Shown one piece after another: positions 43,785-51,851 of a stretch of DNA of 64,000 nt; position 1 is the stretch's first letter; the number at the start of each line of letters is the position of its first letter. Source of the DNA: Meishania sp964351985. GTDB taxonomy: Bacteria > Bacteroidota > Bacteroidia > Flavobacteriales > Flavobacteriaceae. The notes under the pieces were generated by a model. That model ran no database searches. It worked only from the letters and a program-made list of their open reading frames with translations, and was not told the DNA's origin. The translations under genes were made by a program, and so were the position numbers. The stretch spans positions 18,497 through 82,496 of the forward strand of contig CAYGPR010000014.1 of the NCBI GenBank assembly GCA_964351985.1, in the 5' to 3' direction.

Positions 43785-44507
43785 TCCTTGAATGATAAAA
43801 ATAGTAGGTTTTTTGTGCAAATCTAACGTTGTTTTTTTCCACGCCGAAATAGGTAAAGTCAGAATGTATTCTGTGGACAAGGTTATATCACAGGCAATAC
43901 ATAGTTTAGTACTTTGAGCGAGGTTCTTCAATAAATCGGAAAACAACTTATCATTTCTATAAGGTGTTTCAATGAATATTTGTGATTGTCGATGATCTAT
44001 GGATATTTTTTCAAGTTTCTTGATTGCTTTCTTTCGTTCAGAAACGTCAATAGGCAAGTATCCGTTGAAGGCAAAATTTTGGCCATTTAGTCCACTTGCC
44101 ATAAGTGCCATAAGAATAGAAGATGGCCCGACCAATGGAACTACCTGAATTCCTTTTTCGTGGGCAAACTTTACGACTTCGGCTCCGGGGTCAGCGATTC
44201 CTGGGCAACCTGCTTCAGATAGCACTCCAACGTTCAAACCCTCGTAACAAGGTGCGAGATAAGAAGGGATGCTTTCAGGTTCGGTATATTTGTTCAGTAC
44301 CTCTAAATTAAGATTAGGCTGTGATTTTCTAGGGCTTATTTTTTTAATGAACTTACGGGCCGTTTTTTCATTTTCGACGATGTAATGGTCGACACTTTCA
44401 ATCACTCTTTTGATAGAAATTGGTAATACCTCTAAAGGTTCATTGTCACCTAAAGTAGAAGGAATCAGGTAGAGTTTGCCCAATGTTTTTTTATCGTTTT
44501 TGGCCAT
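43782..44507 (-). CDS. RsmI-like tetrapyrrole-methylase-fold SAM methyltransferase
   Basis: 241 residues. GKLYLIPSTLGDNEPLEVLP opens the fold; VGVLSEAGCPGIADPGAEVVKFAHEKGIQVVPLVGPSSILMALMASGLNGQNFAFNGYLP (about 90-150) is the conserved SAM-binding core of the RsmI family, which 2'-O-methylates C1402 of 16S rRNA. Bacteroidota carry a shorter paralogue alongside true RsmI, so the rRNA target is uncertain. Preceded in the same direction by LMW-PTP (2-bp gap) and dnaA. Confidence 0.85.
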   Translation of the reverse strand: MAKNDKKTLGKLYLIPSTLGDNEPLEVLPISIKRVIESVDHYIVENEKTARKFIKKISPRKSQPNLNLEVLNKYTEPESIPSYLAPCYEGLNVGVLSEAGCPGIADPGAEVVKFAHEKGIQVVPLVGPSSILMALMASGLNGQNFAFNGYLPIDVSERKKAIKKLEKISIDHRQSQIFIETPYRNDKLFSDLLKNLAQSTKLCIACDITLSTEYILTLPISAWKKTTLDLHKKPTIFIIQG

Positions 44508-44509
44508 GG

Positions 44510-44977
44510 TCAGTTTTTATTCTTGTTTTCTAACCGTAGGGCAACGGCTTCACAGGCATCATTTATCATCGTAAATATCTTTTCAAAGCCATCTTTACCT
44601 CCATAGTAGGGGTCGGGCACTTCACTGGTTCCAATCGATACTTCTTCCAAAAGCAGTCGTACTTTCGAAATCTGGTCTGCGTTTTGGGCCATTTGAATTA
44701 GGTTTGAATAATTATTTCTGTCCATGGCGTAGATAATATCGAATTTCTCGAAATCACCTCTAGTGACTTGACGACACCGCTGGTGTGAAATATCAAGTCC
44801 GTATTTAGACGCAACGGCAATACTTCTTTTATCGGGCGTATTACCAATGTGATAGCCTCCTGTACCTGCAGAATCTACGAATACTTGGTTGGGTTCTACT
44901 TTGTGTCGAAGAATACCTTCGGCCAATGGGGATCTACAGATGTTTCCGAGACAAACCATCAAAATATTGATAGCCAT
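44510..44977 (-). CDS. Low-molecular-weight protein-tyrosine phosphatase
   Basis: 155 residues. P-loop CLGNICRS (C9 nucleophile, R15) and the acid loop VPDPYYGG with its catalytic Asp are intact. Dephosphorylates tyrosyl proteins; in bacteria often counteracts tyrosine kinases of exopolysaccharide export, but none is nearby. Sits between dnaA (6-bp gap) and the RsmI-like gene (2-bp gap), a common arrangement in Flavobacteriia, so all three are probably cotranscribed. Confidence 0.95.
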   Translation of the reverse strand: MAINILMVCLGNICRSPLAEGILRHKVEPNQVFVDSAGTGGYHIGNTPDKRSIAVASKYGLDISHQRCRQVTRGDFEKFDIIYAMDRNNYSNLIQMAQNADQISKVRLLLEEVSIGTSEVPDPYYGGKDGFEKIFTMINDACEAVALRLENKNKN

Positions 44978-44983
44978 TAAGAT

Positions 44984-46408
44984 TTAAGAGAATTTTTTGG
45001 TCAAATCTTCAATATACTTGCGAAATTGCTTATCTGTTTCAGCCAGGTTATCAACCGTTTTACATGCATGGAGTACAGTGGCATGATCGCGTTTCCCGAT
45101 TTGAGAACCTATGCTCGCCAAAGAAGCTTTTGTAAACTTTTTCGCAAAGAACATGGCCAATTGCCTTGCCTGCACAATGTGCCTTTTACGGGTTTTTGAC
45201 TGTAGCGTGGCAACATCCATTTCGAAATAGTCAGAGACCACTTTTTGAATGTAATCTATGGAAACCTCGCGCTTCGTATTCTTTACGAATTTTTCGACCA
45301 CATGCTGGGCGAGTTCCAAGGTTACTTCCTTTTTGTTGAACGAAGATTGGGCGATGAGTGATATGATCGCACCTTCAAGTTCTCTAATATTGGTCTTTAT
45401 ATGTTTTGCAACATATTCAATAATATCGTCAGGCATCTCTACGCCGTCGCGGTACAATTTATTTTTGAGGATGGAAATACGGGTTTCATAATCCGGGTTC
45501 TGTAATTCTGCAGAAAGTCCCCATTTAAAGCGGGAAAGAAGTCTTTGCTCGATATCTTGCATATCGACAGGTGCTTTATCTGATGTCAATATAACCTGCT
45601 TTCCATTTTGATGTAGATGATTGAAAATATGGAAGAAGACGTCTTGCGTTCCAGACTTTCCCGAAAGAAACTGTACGTCATCAATAATCAACACGTCAAT
45701 CAATTGATAAAAATGTATAAAATCGTTTCGGGTATTTTTTTTGACCGACTCTATGTACTGTTGCGTAAATTTTTCCGCAGAAATATAGAGTACGGTACGC
45801 TCTGGGTATTTATCCTTGATCTCTACCCCGATTGCATGTGCCAAATGTGTTTTGCCCAATCCTACACCGCCAAAGACCAACAAAGGGTTGAACGATGTGC
45901 CACCGGGCTTGTTCGCTACGGCCATACCTGCCGAGCGTGCCAGACGGTTCGAATCACCTTCTAAAAAGTTGTCAAAATTATAATTCGGATTGAGTTGTGA
46001 CTCGATTTTAATATTTCGGATTCCAGGAATTACAAAAGGGTTCCGAAGCTCAGGATTTTTTGATTTGATAGGGACGTCCATTTCCTGTGGGGTCATACCA
46101 CTTCGATTTGAACTGGGTATTTTTTCGGTAAAGGGTTCTCGATTACCATAAGTGTTCTCCATGCGAATGATATACACCAATTTGGCCGTTTCCCCAAGTT
46201 CGCGTGTTAGGGCGACCTTTAAGATCTTCACATAATGTTCTTCGAGCCATTCGTAAAAGAATTTGCTCGGTACTTGTATGCTTAAGGCGTTTTCGGAAAG
46301 CTTAACGGGCTTGATGGGCTCAAACCAAGTTTTGAATGCCTGCGGCTGGATATTATCTTTGATAAAAGCCAAGCAATTGTTCCATACGGAATTAGCAGTC
46401 ACACTCAT
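44984..46408 (-). CDS. dnaA: Chromosomal replication initiator DnaA
   Basis: 474 residues. DnaA_N domain (about 1-75), linker, AAA+ domain with Walker A GGVGLGKTHLAHAIG (about 180-194) and Walker B IDDVQFLSGK, arginine-finger region LSRFKWGLSAEL, and the C-terminal DNA-binding domain with the signature IGKRDHATVLHACKTV (about 436-451). Binds DnaA boxes at oriC and melts the origin. No cluster of TTATCCACA boxes is seen in the 206-bp spacer upstream, so the origin is probably elsewhere. Confidence 0.98.
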   Translation of the reverse strand: MSVTANSVWNNCLAFIKDNIQPQAFKTWFEPIKPVKLSENALSIQVPSKFFYEWLEEHYVKILKVALTRELGETAKLVYIIRMENTYGNREPFTEKIPSSNRSGMTPQEMDVPIKSKNPELRNPFVIPGIRNIKIESQLNPNYNFDNFLEGDSNRLARSAGMAVANKPGGTSFNPLLVFGGVGLGKTHLAHAIGVEIKDKYPERTVLYISAEKFTQQYIESVKKNTRNDFIHFYQLIDVLIIDDVQFLSGKSGTQDVFFHIFNHLHQNGKQVILTSDKAPVDMQDIEQRLLSRFKWGLSAELQNPDYETRISILKNKLYRDGVEMPDDIIEYVAKHIKTNIRELEGAIISLIAQSSFNKKEVTLELAQHVVEKFVKNTKREVSIDYIQKVVSDYFEMDVATLQSKTRKRHIVQARQLAMFFAKKFTKASLASIGSQIGKRDHATVLHACKTVDNLAETDKQFRKYIEDLTKKFS

Positions 46409-46614
46409 TTAAAAAGTTCTCTTATTTGTTGGTTAGTGATTTCGTCAGTCGGTCGAAATTCGGTTGGAGCGTACCTCGTTTCTTGGTTGGGCAAATATGT
46501 GAACAAAAAAGCTAAAAAAAAAATCAAATACTATTGAATTTGCCCTTTTTTTTTCTCATGTTCAACCGCTTCAAATCGAAATCTTTTAAATATATCGTTT
46601 TTACCTGAAAATCT

Positions 46615-47013
46615 ATGGATTTTAACAGAATATCTTTCCGAGTACGTTATGCAGAAACAGACCAAATGGGAGTTGTCTACCATGGAAACTATGCGCAATA
46701 CTTGGAGATGGGAAGAATCGAGTGGTTGAGACGATACGGAATTTCTTACAAAAAAATGGAAGAAGAGGGTATTATTCTCCCCGTGGTTTCATTGTCTTTG
46801 AATTTTAAAAAATCGGCGTTGTACGACGACTTGATTACAATCGAAACCCGACTAAAGAAAATACCACTTGTTAAAATCGAATTTGACTATACCGTATATA
46901 ATGAAGCCAACGAAATTCTAGCCGAGGCGAATACTGTGTTGGCGTTCATGGATAAAGAGAGAAATAGGCCAATGAAATGTCCTGATTACATACTTGAAAA
47001 AATAACCGTCTAA
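46615..47013 (+). CDS. Acyl-CoA thioesterase, YbgC/4HBT hotdog family
   Basis: 132 residues with a hotdog fold. VRYAETDQMGVVYHGNYAQYLEMGRIEWLRRYG (about 9-41) contains the Asp of the 4-hydroxybenzoyl-CoA thioesterase motif. Hydrolyses short to medium acyl-CoA or acyl-ACP. In proteobacteria YbgC works with Tol-Pal; no tol genes are here. Divergent from dnaA, and its stop overlaps that of yigZ by 4 bp. Confidence 0.92.
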   Translation: MDFNRISFRVRYAETDQMGVVYHGNYAQYLEMGRIEWLRRYGISYKKMEEEGIILPVVSLSLNFKKSALYDDLITIETRLKKIPLVKIEFDYTVYNEANEILAEANTVLAFMDKERNRPMKCPDYILEKITV

Positions 47014-47624
47014 TTTTCAAAACGCAGTATAACTTGTCTCAAAGGCCGGAAAATGGCAGTTATTTTTTCGACTTTATTTTTTTGAATAATTATCGAGAGT
47101 TCACAATCGGTGGTCATTTCTTGCGAGACTATCTGAAGGTCGTTCTGCTTAATAATTCGCATTACTTTTTGCATTTCAGTATATTCGAAGGTGAGTTTAA
47201 GTCGGACCTCTAAATTCTTTTTGACAATGCGAGAAGCTTTCAAAGCCATATGTGCCGTTGTACGATAGGCAGAAATCAAGCCGCCTACACCTAGTTTTGT
47301 TCCTCCGAAAATTCGGGCTACCGCTACCAAAATATTTGTAAGGTTGAAAGACTGTATCTGACCATATATTGGCATGCCGGCAGAATTGTTAGGTTCGCCG
47401 TCATCGTTCGCTCTGTAGTGCATTTCTTCAACGCCCAACTGCCACGCATAGCATACATGGCCAGCGGATCTGTGCTTTTTTCGAATCTCCTCCAAAATCG
47501 GTTTTATTTCGTCTTCTGATTTTATCGGAAATGCATAACCATAAAATTTACTCTTCTTTTCCTTGAATATGACCTCAAGAGATGGCTTGGCAATTGTCCG
47601 ATATGTATTCGATGAAGCTTCCAT
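47010..47624 (-). CDS. YigZ/IMPACT-family protein
   Basis: 204 residues from ATG 47624 (MEASSNTYRTIAKPSLEVIFKEKKSKFYGYA); the frame runs on upstream but only inside the EamA gene. The UPF0029 core SAGHVCYAWQLG...RANDDGEPNNSAGMPIYGQI (about 60-95) and VARIFGGTKLGVGGLISAYRTTA (about 107-129) mark the family, which has an RNA/translation-related fold but no fixed function. The start ATG overlaps the EamA stop as TGATG-type coupling, so the two are translated together. Confidence 0.92.
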   Translation of the reverse strand: MEASSNTYRTIAKPSLEVIFKEKKSKFYGYAFPIKSEDEIKPILEEIRKKHRSAGHVCYAWQLGVEEMHYRANDDGEPNNSAGMPIYGQIQSFNLTNILVAVARIFGGTKLGVGGLISAYRTTAHMALKASRIVKKNLEVRLKLTFEYTEMQKVMRIIKQNDLQIVSQEMTTDCELSIIIQKNKVEKITAIFRPLRQVILRFEN

Positions 47625-48472
47625 CAAGTCAATGCGACCAATAAAATGCTGATTACCGCCAACCCAATACCGAACCAATTCTTGGCACTTATTTTTTCCT
47701 GGAACAAAAGAATACCCAACAGTGTAGAGAACATGACCACGGCCACATTGATAATCGTGAAAATCGAGGCACTGTTCAAGAAATCGTCTTGTAAGGCGCG
47801 GAGCAAAAAGAAGACTGAAAAATAGTTGGGAATGCCCAATACGATTCCCCCTAAAACATTTCGAAAGTTCAGTTCGAACGATTTTTTAAAGAATTTAATA
47901 AGAACAAATAGGATTCCTGTTATAGCCGCCGCTCCAAAAACTGTGGCCGAGAACAAGGGAAATTCAGATTCTTCAACATGGATTTCTTGCATGTAACCTA
48001 TTGTGGTATCGATGATGCCCGATCCTAAAAATACAAGCAATGGTAATAGTAGGGATGATTTTTGAAAGGTAACGGATTTTTGTTTGAAGGAAGCAAAATA
48101 GACCGCGGCCAAAGCGAGCACGATACCTAAAATTTGTAGGGCAGCGAGTTCTTCATTATAGACGGCCACCCCAAAAAGCACCGGAACGACCAACGACATC
48201 TTCGTGGCCACCGAGGCCACCGAGACCCCGACTTTTTGGGCAGTGACTGCCATAAGGTTAAAGACAACAATAAATAGCACACCGAGCGAGAAAGTGCCCC
48301 AAAACCAGCTTTTATCGGATATTTCGGAAATATTGACTTCTCCTTTATACAACAAGAAACCACAAGACCCGGCAACCAAATAATTCACAATGATCGCATA
48401 TAAGGTCTCGACCTTGTAAACCGAAAAAAGTTTGAAAATGACAAAAATCAAACTTGAACAAAGAACACAAAG
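47624..48472 (-). CDS. EamA/DMT-family transporter, start lost in assembly gap
   Basis: At least 275 residues with about ten membrane helices, the DMT (drug/metabolite) fold. The frame stays open upstream of the TTG at 48451 (reading ...LCVLCSSLIFVIFKLF) right up to the N run at 48473, and no ATG precedes it; the true start therefore lies in or beyond the gap. The two EamA repeats are visible (about 55-125 and 165-270), the second ending LGILLFQEKISAKNWFGIGLAVISILLVAL. Exports or imports an unknown small molecule. Translationally coupled to yigZ. Confidence 0.88.
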   Translation of the reverse strand, partial: LCVLCSSLIFVIFKLFSVYKVETLYAIIVNYLVAGSCGFLLYKGEVNISEISDKSWFWGTFSLGVLFIVVFNLMAVTAQKVGVSVASVATKMSLVVPVLFGVAVYNEELAALQILGIVLALAAVYFASFKQKSVTFQKSSLLLPLLVFLGSGIIDTTIGYMQEIHVEESEFPLFSATVFGAAAITGILFVLIKFFKKSFELNFRNVLGGIVLGIPNYFSVFFLLRALQDDFLNSASIFTIINVAVVMFSTLLGILLFQEKISAKNWFGIGLAVISILLVALT

Positions 48473-48482
48473 NNNNNNNNNN
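48473..48482. other. Assembly gap (10 Ns)
   Basis: Ten undefined bases. Their true length is unknown; the neighbouring transporter gene loses its start here and the spacer to the HAD gene cannot be judged. Confidence 0.99.
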
Positions 48483-48491
48483 ATCTAGCAT

Positions 48492-49097
48492 TTATAATCT
48501 AGAATTTAAATCGATAATATCCTCTTTACCGACTTGAAGGTTCCAACAACGGATTCCCAACTTTTCGGCGGCATCCGTATTTTCTTCGGTGTCGTCGATA
48601 AAAAAAGTTTCTTCGGCTTTTAATCCGTTTTCGTTCAACACGAACTCGAAGATTTCGGCATCGGGTTTTCGCATTCTGATCTCTTGAGAGAGATAGAACT
48701 TTTCAAAACAGTTCTTGAAACGATTAAACCGTTCTTGGCCCCATTTTTCCGCTAAATACGGAATGTGAATTGCGTTCGTGTTGCTGAGTAAGAACAATCT
48801 GTATTCGTTTTTTTTGGCTAGATTTGAGATAAAATCAAGCCGGTAATCGGGAAAATCCAAGAGCATCCCGTTCCAAATATCGGTAATCTCTTGAGGAGTA
48901 GCTTTTGGATAAACACCCCGTAAGGCCAAAATAAATTCATCCGGAGAAATCGCACCGACCTCAAAATCATTGTTGATTTTTTGTAATTCAGGAGTTAGTT
49001 GCGGTGTTCCGCCATATTTTTGAGCTTCCCGAAAAATGATCTGCTTATCGAGGTTGATAAAAATGTCGCCAAAGTCAAAGATGATGTTTTTAATCAT
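48492..49097 (-). CDS. HAD-superfamily hydrolase (class IA)
   Basis: 201 residues. Motif I IIFDFGDIFINLD near the start (D9), a helical cap (about 15-85), motif II LFLLSNTN (about 103-110), motif III Lys in RMRKPD (about 142-147), motif IV FFIDDTEENTDAA (about 167-179). Dephosphorylates a small phosphorylated metabolite; possibly one of the promiscuous HADs that supply the missing phosphatase step of riboflavin synthesis, given the upstream ribD (8-bp overlap). That link is inference. Confidence 0.88.
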   Translation of the reverse strand: MIKNIIFDFGDIFINLDKQIIFREAQKYGGTPQLTPELQKINNDFEVGAISPDEFILALRGVYPKATPQEITDIWNGMLLDFPDYRLDFISNLAKKNEYRLFLLSNTNAIHIPYLAEKWGQERFNRFKNCFEKFYLSQEIRMRKPDAEIFEFVLNENGLKAEETFFIDDTEENTDAAEKLGIRCWNLQVGKEDIIDLNSRL

Positions 49098-50142
49098 TTA
49101 AGTATGTGGTTAGGGTGTCGCCCGATATTTTTTGTTCCCGCATTTTTTTTCCTAAAAAATCTGGAGCTTTCAATCCGCTTTTAAAAGTAACGCTTCCCTC
49201 AAAAATATATGCTTCGTCCCAGAGATGTGCCTCTATAAAAGTTTGTAAGGTTTGTTTTCCGCCCTCAATGATAGCACTTATGATGTTTTTTTTGAAAAGT
49301 AGGTCGCAAATTTCTTGTGCCGCATTCTTTTCAAAATTGATATTTAGATATTCGATATTTTCTTTTTTTGCTGGAAAACCCTGGTTTGCCGTTAAAACAT
49401 AGGTCTGAACACTTCGATCGAGAACATTACTGTTTTCGGGGATTTTCAAATCCTTGTCCAAAACAATTCTTATGGGAGATTTTCCTTCCCAATCGCGGAC
49501 ATTCAGTTTCGGATTATCCTGTAAAACCGTATTCGTTCCAACCAATATTGCATGTTCCTCTGCGCGCCATTGATGCACCAGCTGTCTGGATCTCTTATTG
49601 GTTATCCAGTAGGGTGCGGCTATGTCTTGTCGAAGTTTCTTGTCCGGAGCCAAAAATCCATCCGAAGATTCTGCCCATTTTAAAATGATGTAAGGACGCT
49701 TTTTTTCATGAAACGTCAAAAAACGTTTGTGATGGTCGCGACATTCTTCCTCTAAAACTCCAACTTCGACCTCGCAACCGGCATCACGTAGTTTTTGTAT
49801 TCCTTTTCCAGCAACTTTTTCGTGTGGGTCTTTGACGCCGATAACTACTCTTGGAATCTTATTATTTACAATCAAGTCGGCGCAGGGCGGAGTTTTGCCA
49901 AAATGCGAACAAGGTTCGAGGGTTACGTATAGCGTAGCCTCTGAAAGCATCGATTTTTGGTTTACGGAGTTTATCGCATTGACTTCTGCGTGTGGCCCAC
50001 CATGGGCACTTGTAAAACCTTCACCGATTATCTTGTCGTTGTGAACGATTACGCTGCCGACCATGGGATTGGGATAGGTGCTGCCCAATCCGTTTTTGCC
50101 TAATTCGATGCAACGCTGCATATATTTTGTGTGTATATTCAC
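49090..50142 (-). CDS. ribD: Bifunctional riboflavin-biosynthesis deaminase/reductase
   Basis: 350 residues. N-terminal deaminase (1-145): zinc site HAEVNAI (about 50-56) and PCSHFGKTPPC (about 77-87); C-terminal reductase (about 150-350): YIILKWAESSDGFLAP and RQLVHQWRAEEHAILVGTNTVLQDNPKLNVR. Carries out two consecutive steps turning the GTP-derived pyrimidine into the 5-amino-6-ribitylamino product, before dephosphorylation. First gene of ribD-HAD-(gap)-EamA-yigZ; divergent from prmC. Confidence 0.96.
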   Translation of the reverse strand: MNIHTKYMQRCIELGKNGLGSTYPNPMVGSVIVHNDKIIGEGFTSAHGGPHAEVNAINSVNQKSMLSEATLYVTLEPCSHFGKTPPCADLIVNNKIPRVVIGVKDPHEKVAGKGIQKLRDAGCEVEVGVLEEECRDHHKRFLTFHEKKRPYIILKWAESSDGFLAPDKKLRQDIAAPYWITNKRSRQLVHQWRAEEHAILVGTNTVLQDNPKLNVRDWEGKSPIRIVLDKDLKIPENSNVLDRSVQTYVLTANQGFPAKKENIEYLNINFEKNAAQEICDLLFKKNIISAIIEGGKQTLQTFIEAHLWDEAYIFEGSVTFKSGLKAPDFLGKKMREQKISGDTLTTYLND

Positions 50143-50187
50143 TTCGCAAAAATAGGATATTAAATCCCACTAACTTTAGTTTAAGAA

Positions 50188-51066
50188 ATGTTGCTTCGAG
50201 AGATTAAAAACATCTTCCACAAAGAACTAGACGTTCAATATGCAAGCGAGGAGGTCGATAGTTTTTTTTATATGCTTATCGAACATCATCTTAATTTGGA
50301 ACGTTTCGTTTTGGTAATGCAACCTAGCCTGATTATTTCAAAGGAGGAAGAAACACCCTTGTTCGCCGCCCTTTCTGAATTAAAATTAAACCGCCCGATC
50401 CAATATGTAATCGGGAATACGACTTTTATGGATTTGGAGCTATATGTAGATGAAAATGTGCTGATACCCCGCCCGGAAACAGAGGAACTGGTGCGCTGGA
50501 TTTTGAAGGAAGTACGAGGAACGAGTGACGAGGTGCGAAGTAAAAACGAAACGTCGGAAATTAAGATTATTGATATTGGTACCGGAAGTGGCTGTATCGC
50601 TGTTGCTTTGGCAAAGAACTTACCAAAAGTTAAAGTTTTTGCTTTGGATGTTTCTGAAGAAGCCTTGCAAGTTGCACGAAGAAATGCGGAGCGCAATGAA
50701 GTGGAAATCAATTTTATCAATGAGGATATTTTAGGAGAGGTCAGTGTAGATAATACGTTTGATATTATCGTTTCCAATCCCCCTTATGTCAGGGGGTTGG
50801 AAAAAAAAGAAATGGCCAAGAATGTGTTGGAACATGAACCTGAATTGGCATTGTTTGTTGCTGATGAAAATCCACTAAAATTTTATAAAAGTATTGTTGA
50901 ATTTGCTGAGAAGAATTTGAGTTCTGATGGGACAATCTTTTTGGAACTCAATCAATATCTAGGAAAAGAAATGACGGAACTTTTAAAAGAACATAATTTT
51001 AAGGATATTGAACTCCGAAAAGATATGTTCGGAAATGATCGAATGTTAAAAGGAAGATTGACTTGA
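50188..51066 (+). CDS. prmC: Release-factor glutamine methyltransferase
   Basis: 292 residues. Methylates the Gln of the GGQ motif in RF1 and RF2 and so speeds peptide release. N-terminal helical domain (about 1-85), RPETEELVRW linker, SAM loop IDIGTGSGCIAVALAKNLP (about 129-147) and the catalytic NPPYV (about 197-201). The stretch around residues 112-124 (RGTSDEVRSKNET) is an unusual polar insertion before the SAM loop. A repeat-like element follows the gene. Confidence 0.95.
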   Translation: MLLREIKNIFHKELDVQYASEEVDSFFYMLIEHHLNLERFVLVMQPSLIISKEEETPLFAALSELKLNRPIQYVIGNTTFMDLELYVDENVLIPRPETEELVRWILKEVRGTSDEVRSKNETSEIKIIDIGTGSGCIAVALAKNLPKVKVFALDVSEEALQVARRNAERNEVEINFINEDILGEVSVDNTFDIIVSNPPYVRGLEKKEMAKNVLEHEPELALFVADENPLKFYKSIVEFAEKNLSSDGTIFLELNQYLGKEMTELLKEHNFKDIELRKDMFGNDRMLKGRLT

Positions 51067-51091
51067 AAAATTGAAAATAAATCCTTTGAAA

Positions 51092-51237
51092 CCCACCTGC
51101 GGATAGCTACGGTGTAACCACATCTTTTTAGTTATGCTTAATGGATTTTTGGCGATTGTATGGACTCCCCTCCTAGAATTAGGAGGGGGGCCTTGAAATT
51201 GAACTATTTATATTTGCGGGTACACCGTAGCTGTGGG
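51092..51237. repeat. MITE-like inverted-repeat element
   Basis: AGCTACGGTGTA (51105-51116) recurs inverted at 51221-51232, and CCCAC (51092-51096) pairs with GTGGG (51233-51237); the left side has 8 extra bases (CTGCGGAT) between these parts. Inside, CCCCTCCTA (51167-51175) pairs with TAGGAGGGG (51180-51188) around GAAT. About 146 bp, no ORF, in the 203-bp prmC-LOG spacer. No target-site duplication was confirmed. Confidence 0.5.
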
Positions 51238-51269
51238 TAGGCAAGTTTAGAATTTAATATTTGGAATTT

Positions 51270-51851
51270 ATGCGTAGCATAGTGGTATTTTGTGGAAGTA
51301 GTGAAGGCAATGATCCAGCAATTTTGCAAGCTGCCGGCGAATTGGGTAAAGTTCTTGCTGAAAGAAAAATTACCTTGGTCTACGGCGGGGCTAAAATAGG
51401 GGTCATGGGAACAATTGCCCTAACAGCTTTACATAAAGGCGGAAAGGTCATCGGGGTCATCCCTGAGTTTCTCAAACATAAAGAAGTTTTCCACTCCGGT
51501 CTGTCAAAACTTATCGTCACAGAGAATATGCACGAGCGCAAACTTAGAATGCATGAACTGTCCGACGGTATAATAATGCTGCCAGGAGGTTTTGGAACGT
51601 TGGAGGAATTTTTCGAGATGCTTACCTGGGCGCAACTTGGCCTACATCAAAAACCGATCGCCATTTTGAATACCAATGGCTTTTATGATGATCTCTTACA
51701 ATTATTGCAAAAAATGGTAACGTTGGGCTTTTTGAAACAAGAAAACCTAGACATGATCTTAGTGGATGACGATGTTGATGGCCTATTGAAAAAAATGGAA
51801 GATTATGTACCACTTCCCTTACCCAAATGGATTAAAAAAGAGCAGACGTAA
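51270..51851 (+). CDS. LOG-family protein (cytokinin riboside phosphoribohydrolase-like)
   Basis: 193 residues from ATG 51270; a TTG at 51261 is possible but less likely. Rossmann-like LOG fold: FCGSSEGNDPA, YGGAKIGVMG (about 38-47), MHERKLRMHELSDGIIMLPGGFGTLEEFFEMLTW (about 88-121) containing the PGGxGTxxE catalytic motif. Cleaves the N-glycosidic bond of nucleotide 5'-monophosphates; the biological role in non-plant-associated bacteria is uncertain. Its stop overlaps the ligA start by 1 bp. Confidence 0.93.
   Translation: MRSIVVFCGSSEGNDPAILQAAGELGKVLAERKITLVYGGAKIGVMGTIALTALHKGGKVIGVIPEFLKHKEVFHSGLSKLIVTENMHERKLRMHELSDGIIMLPGGFGTLEEFFEMLTWAQLGLHQKPIAILNTNGFYDDLLQLLQKMVTLGFLKQENLDMILVDDDVDGLLKKMEDYVPLPLPKWIKKEQT

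Noticed and set aside
46409..46614. Possible oriC upstream of dnaA
   Set aside because: The spacer is AT-rich but shows no cluster of TTATCCACA boxes; only one weak TTGTTCACA. GC skew over the whole chromosome would be needed.
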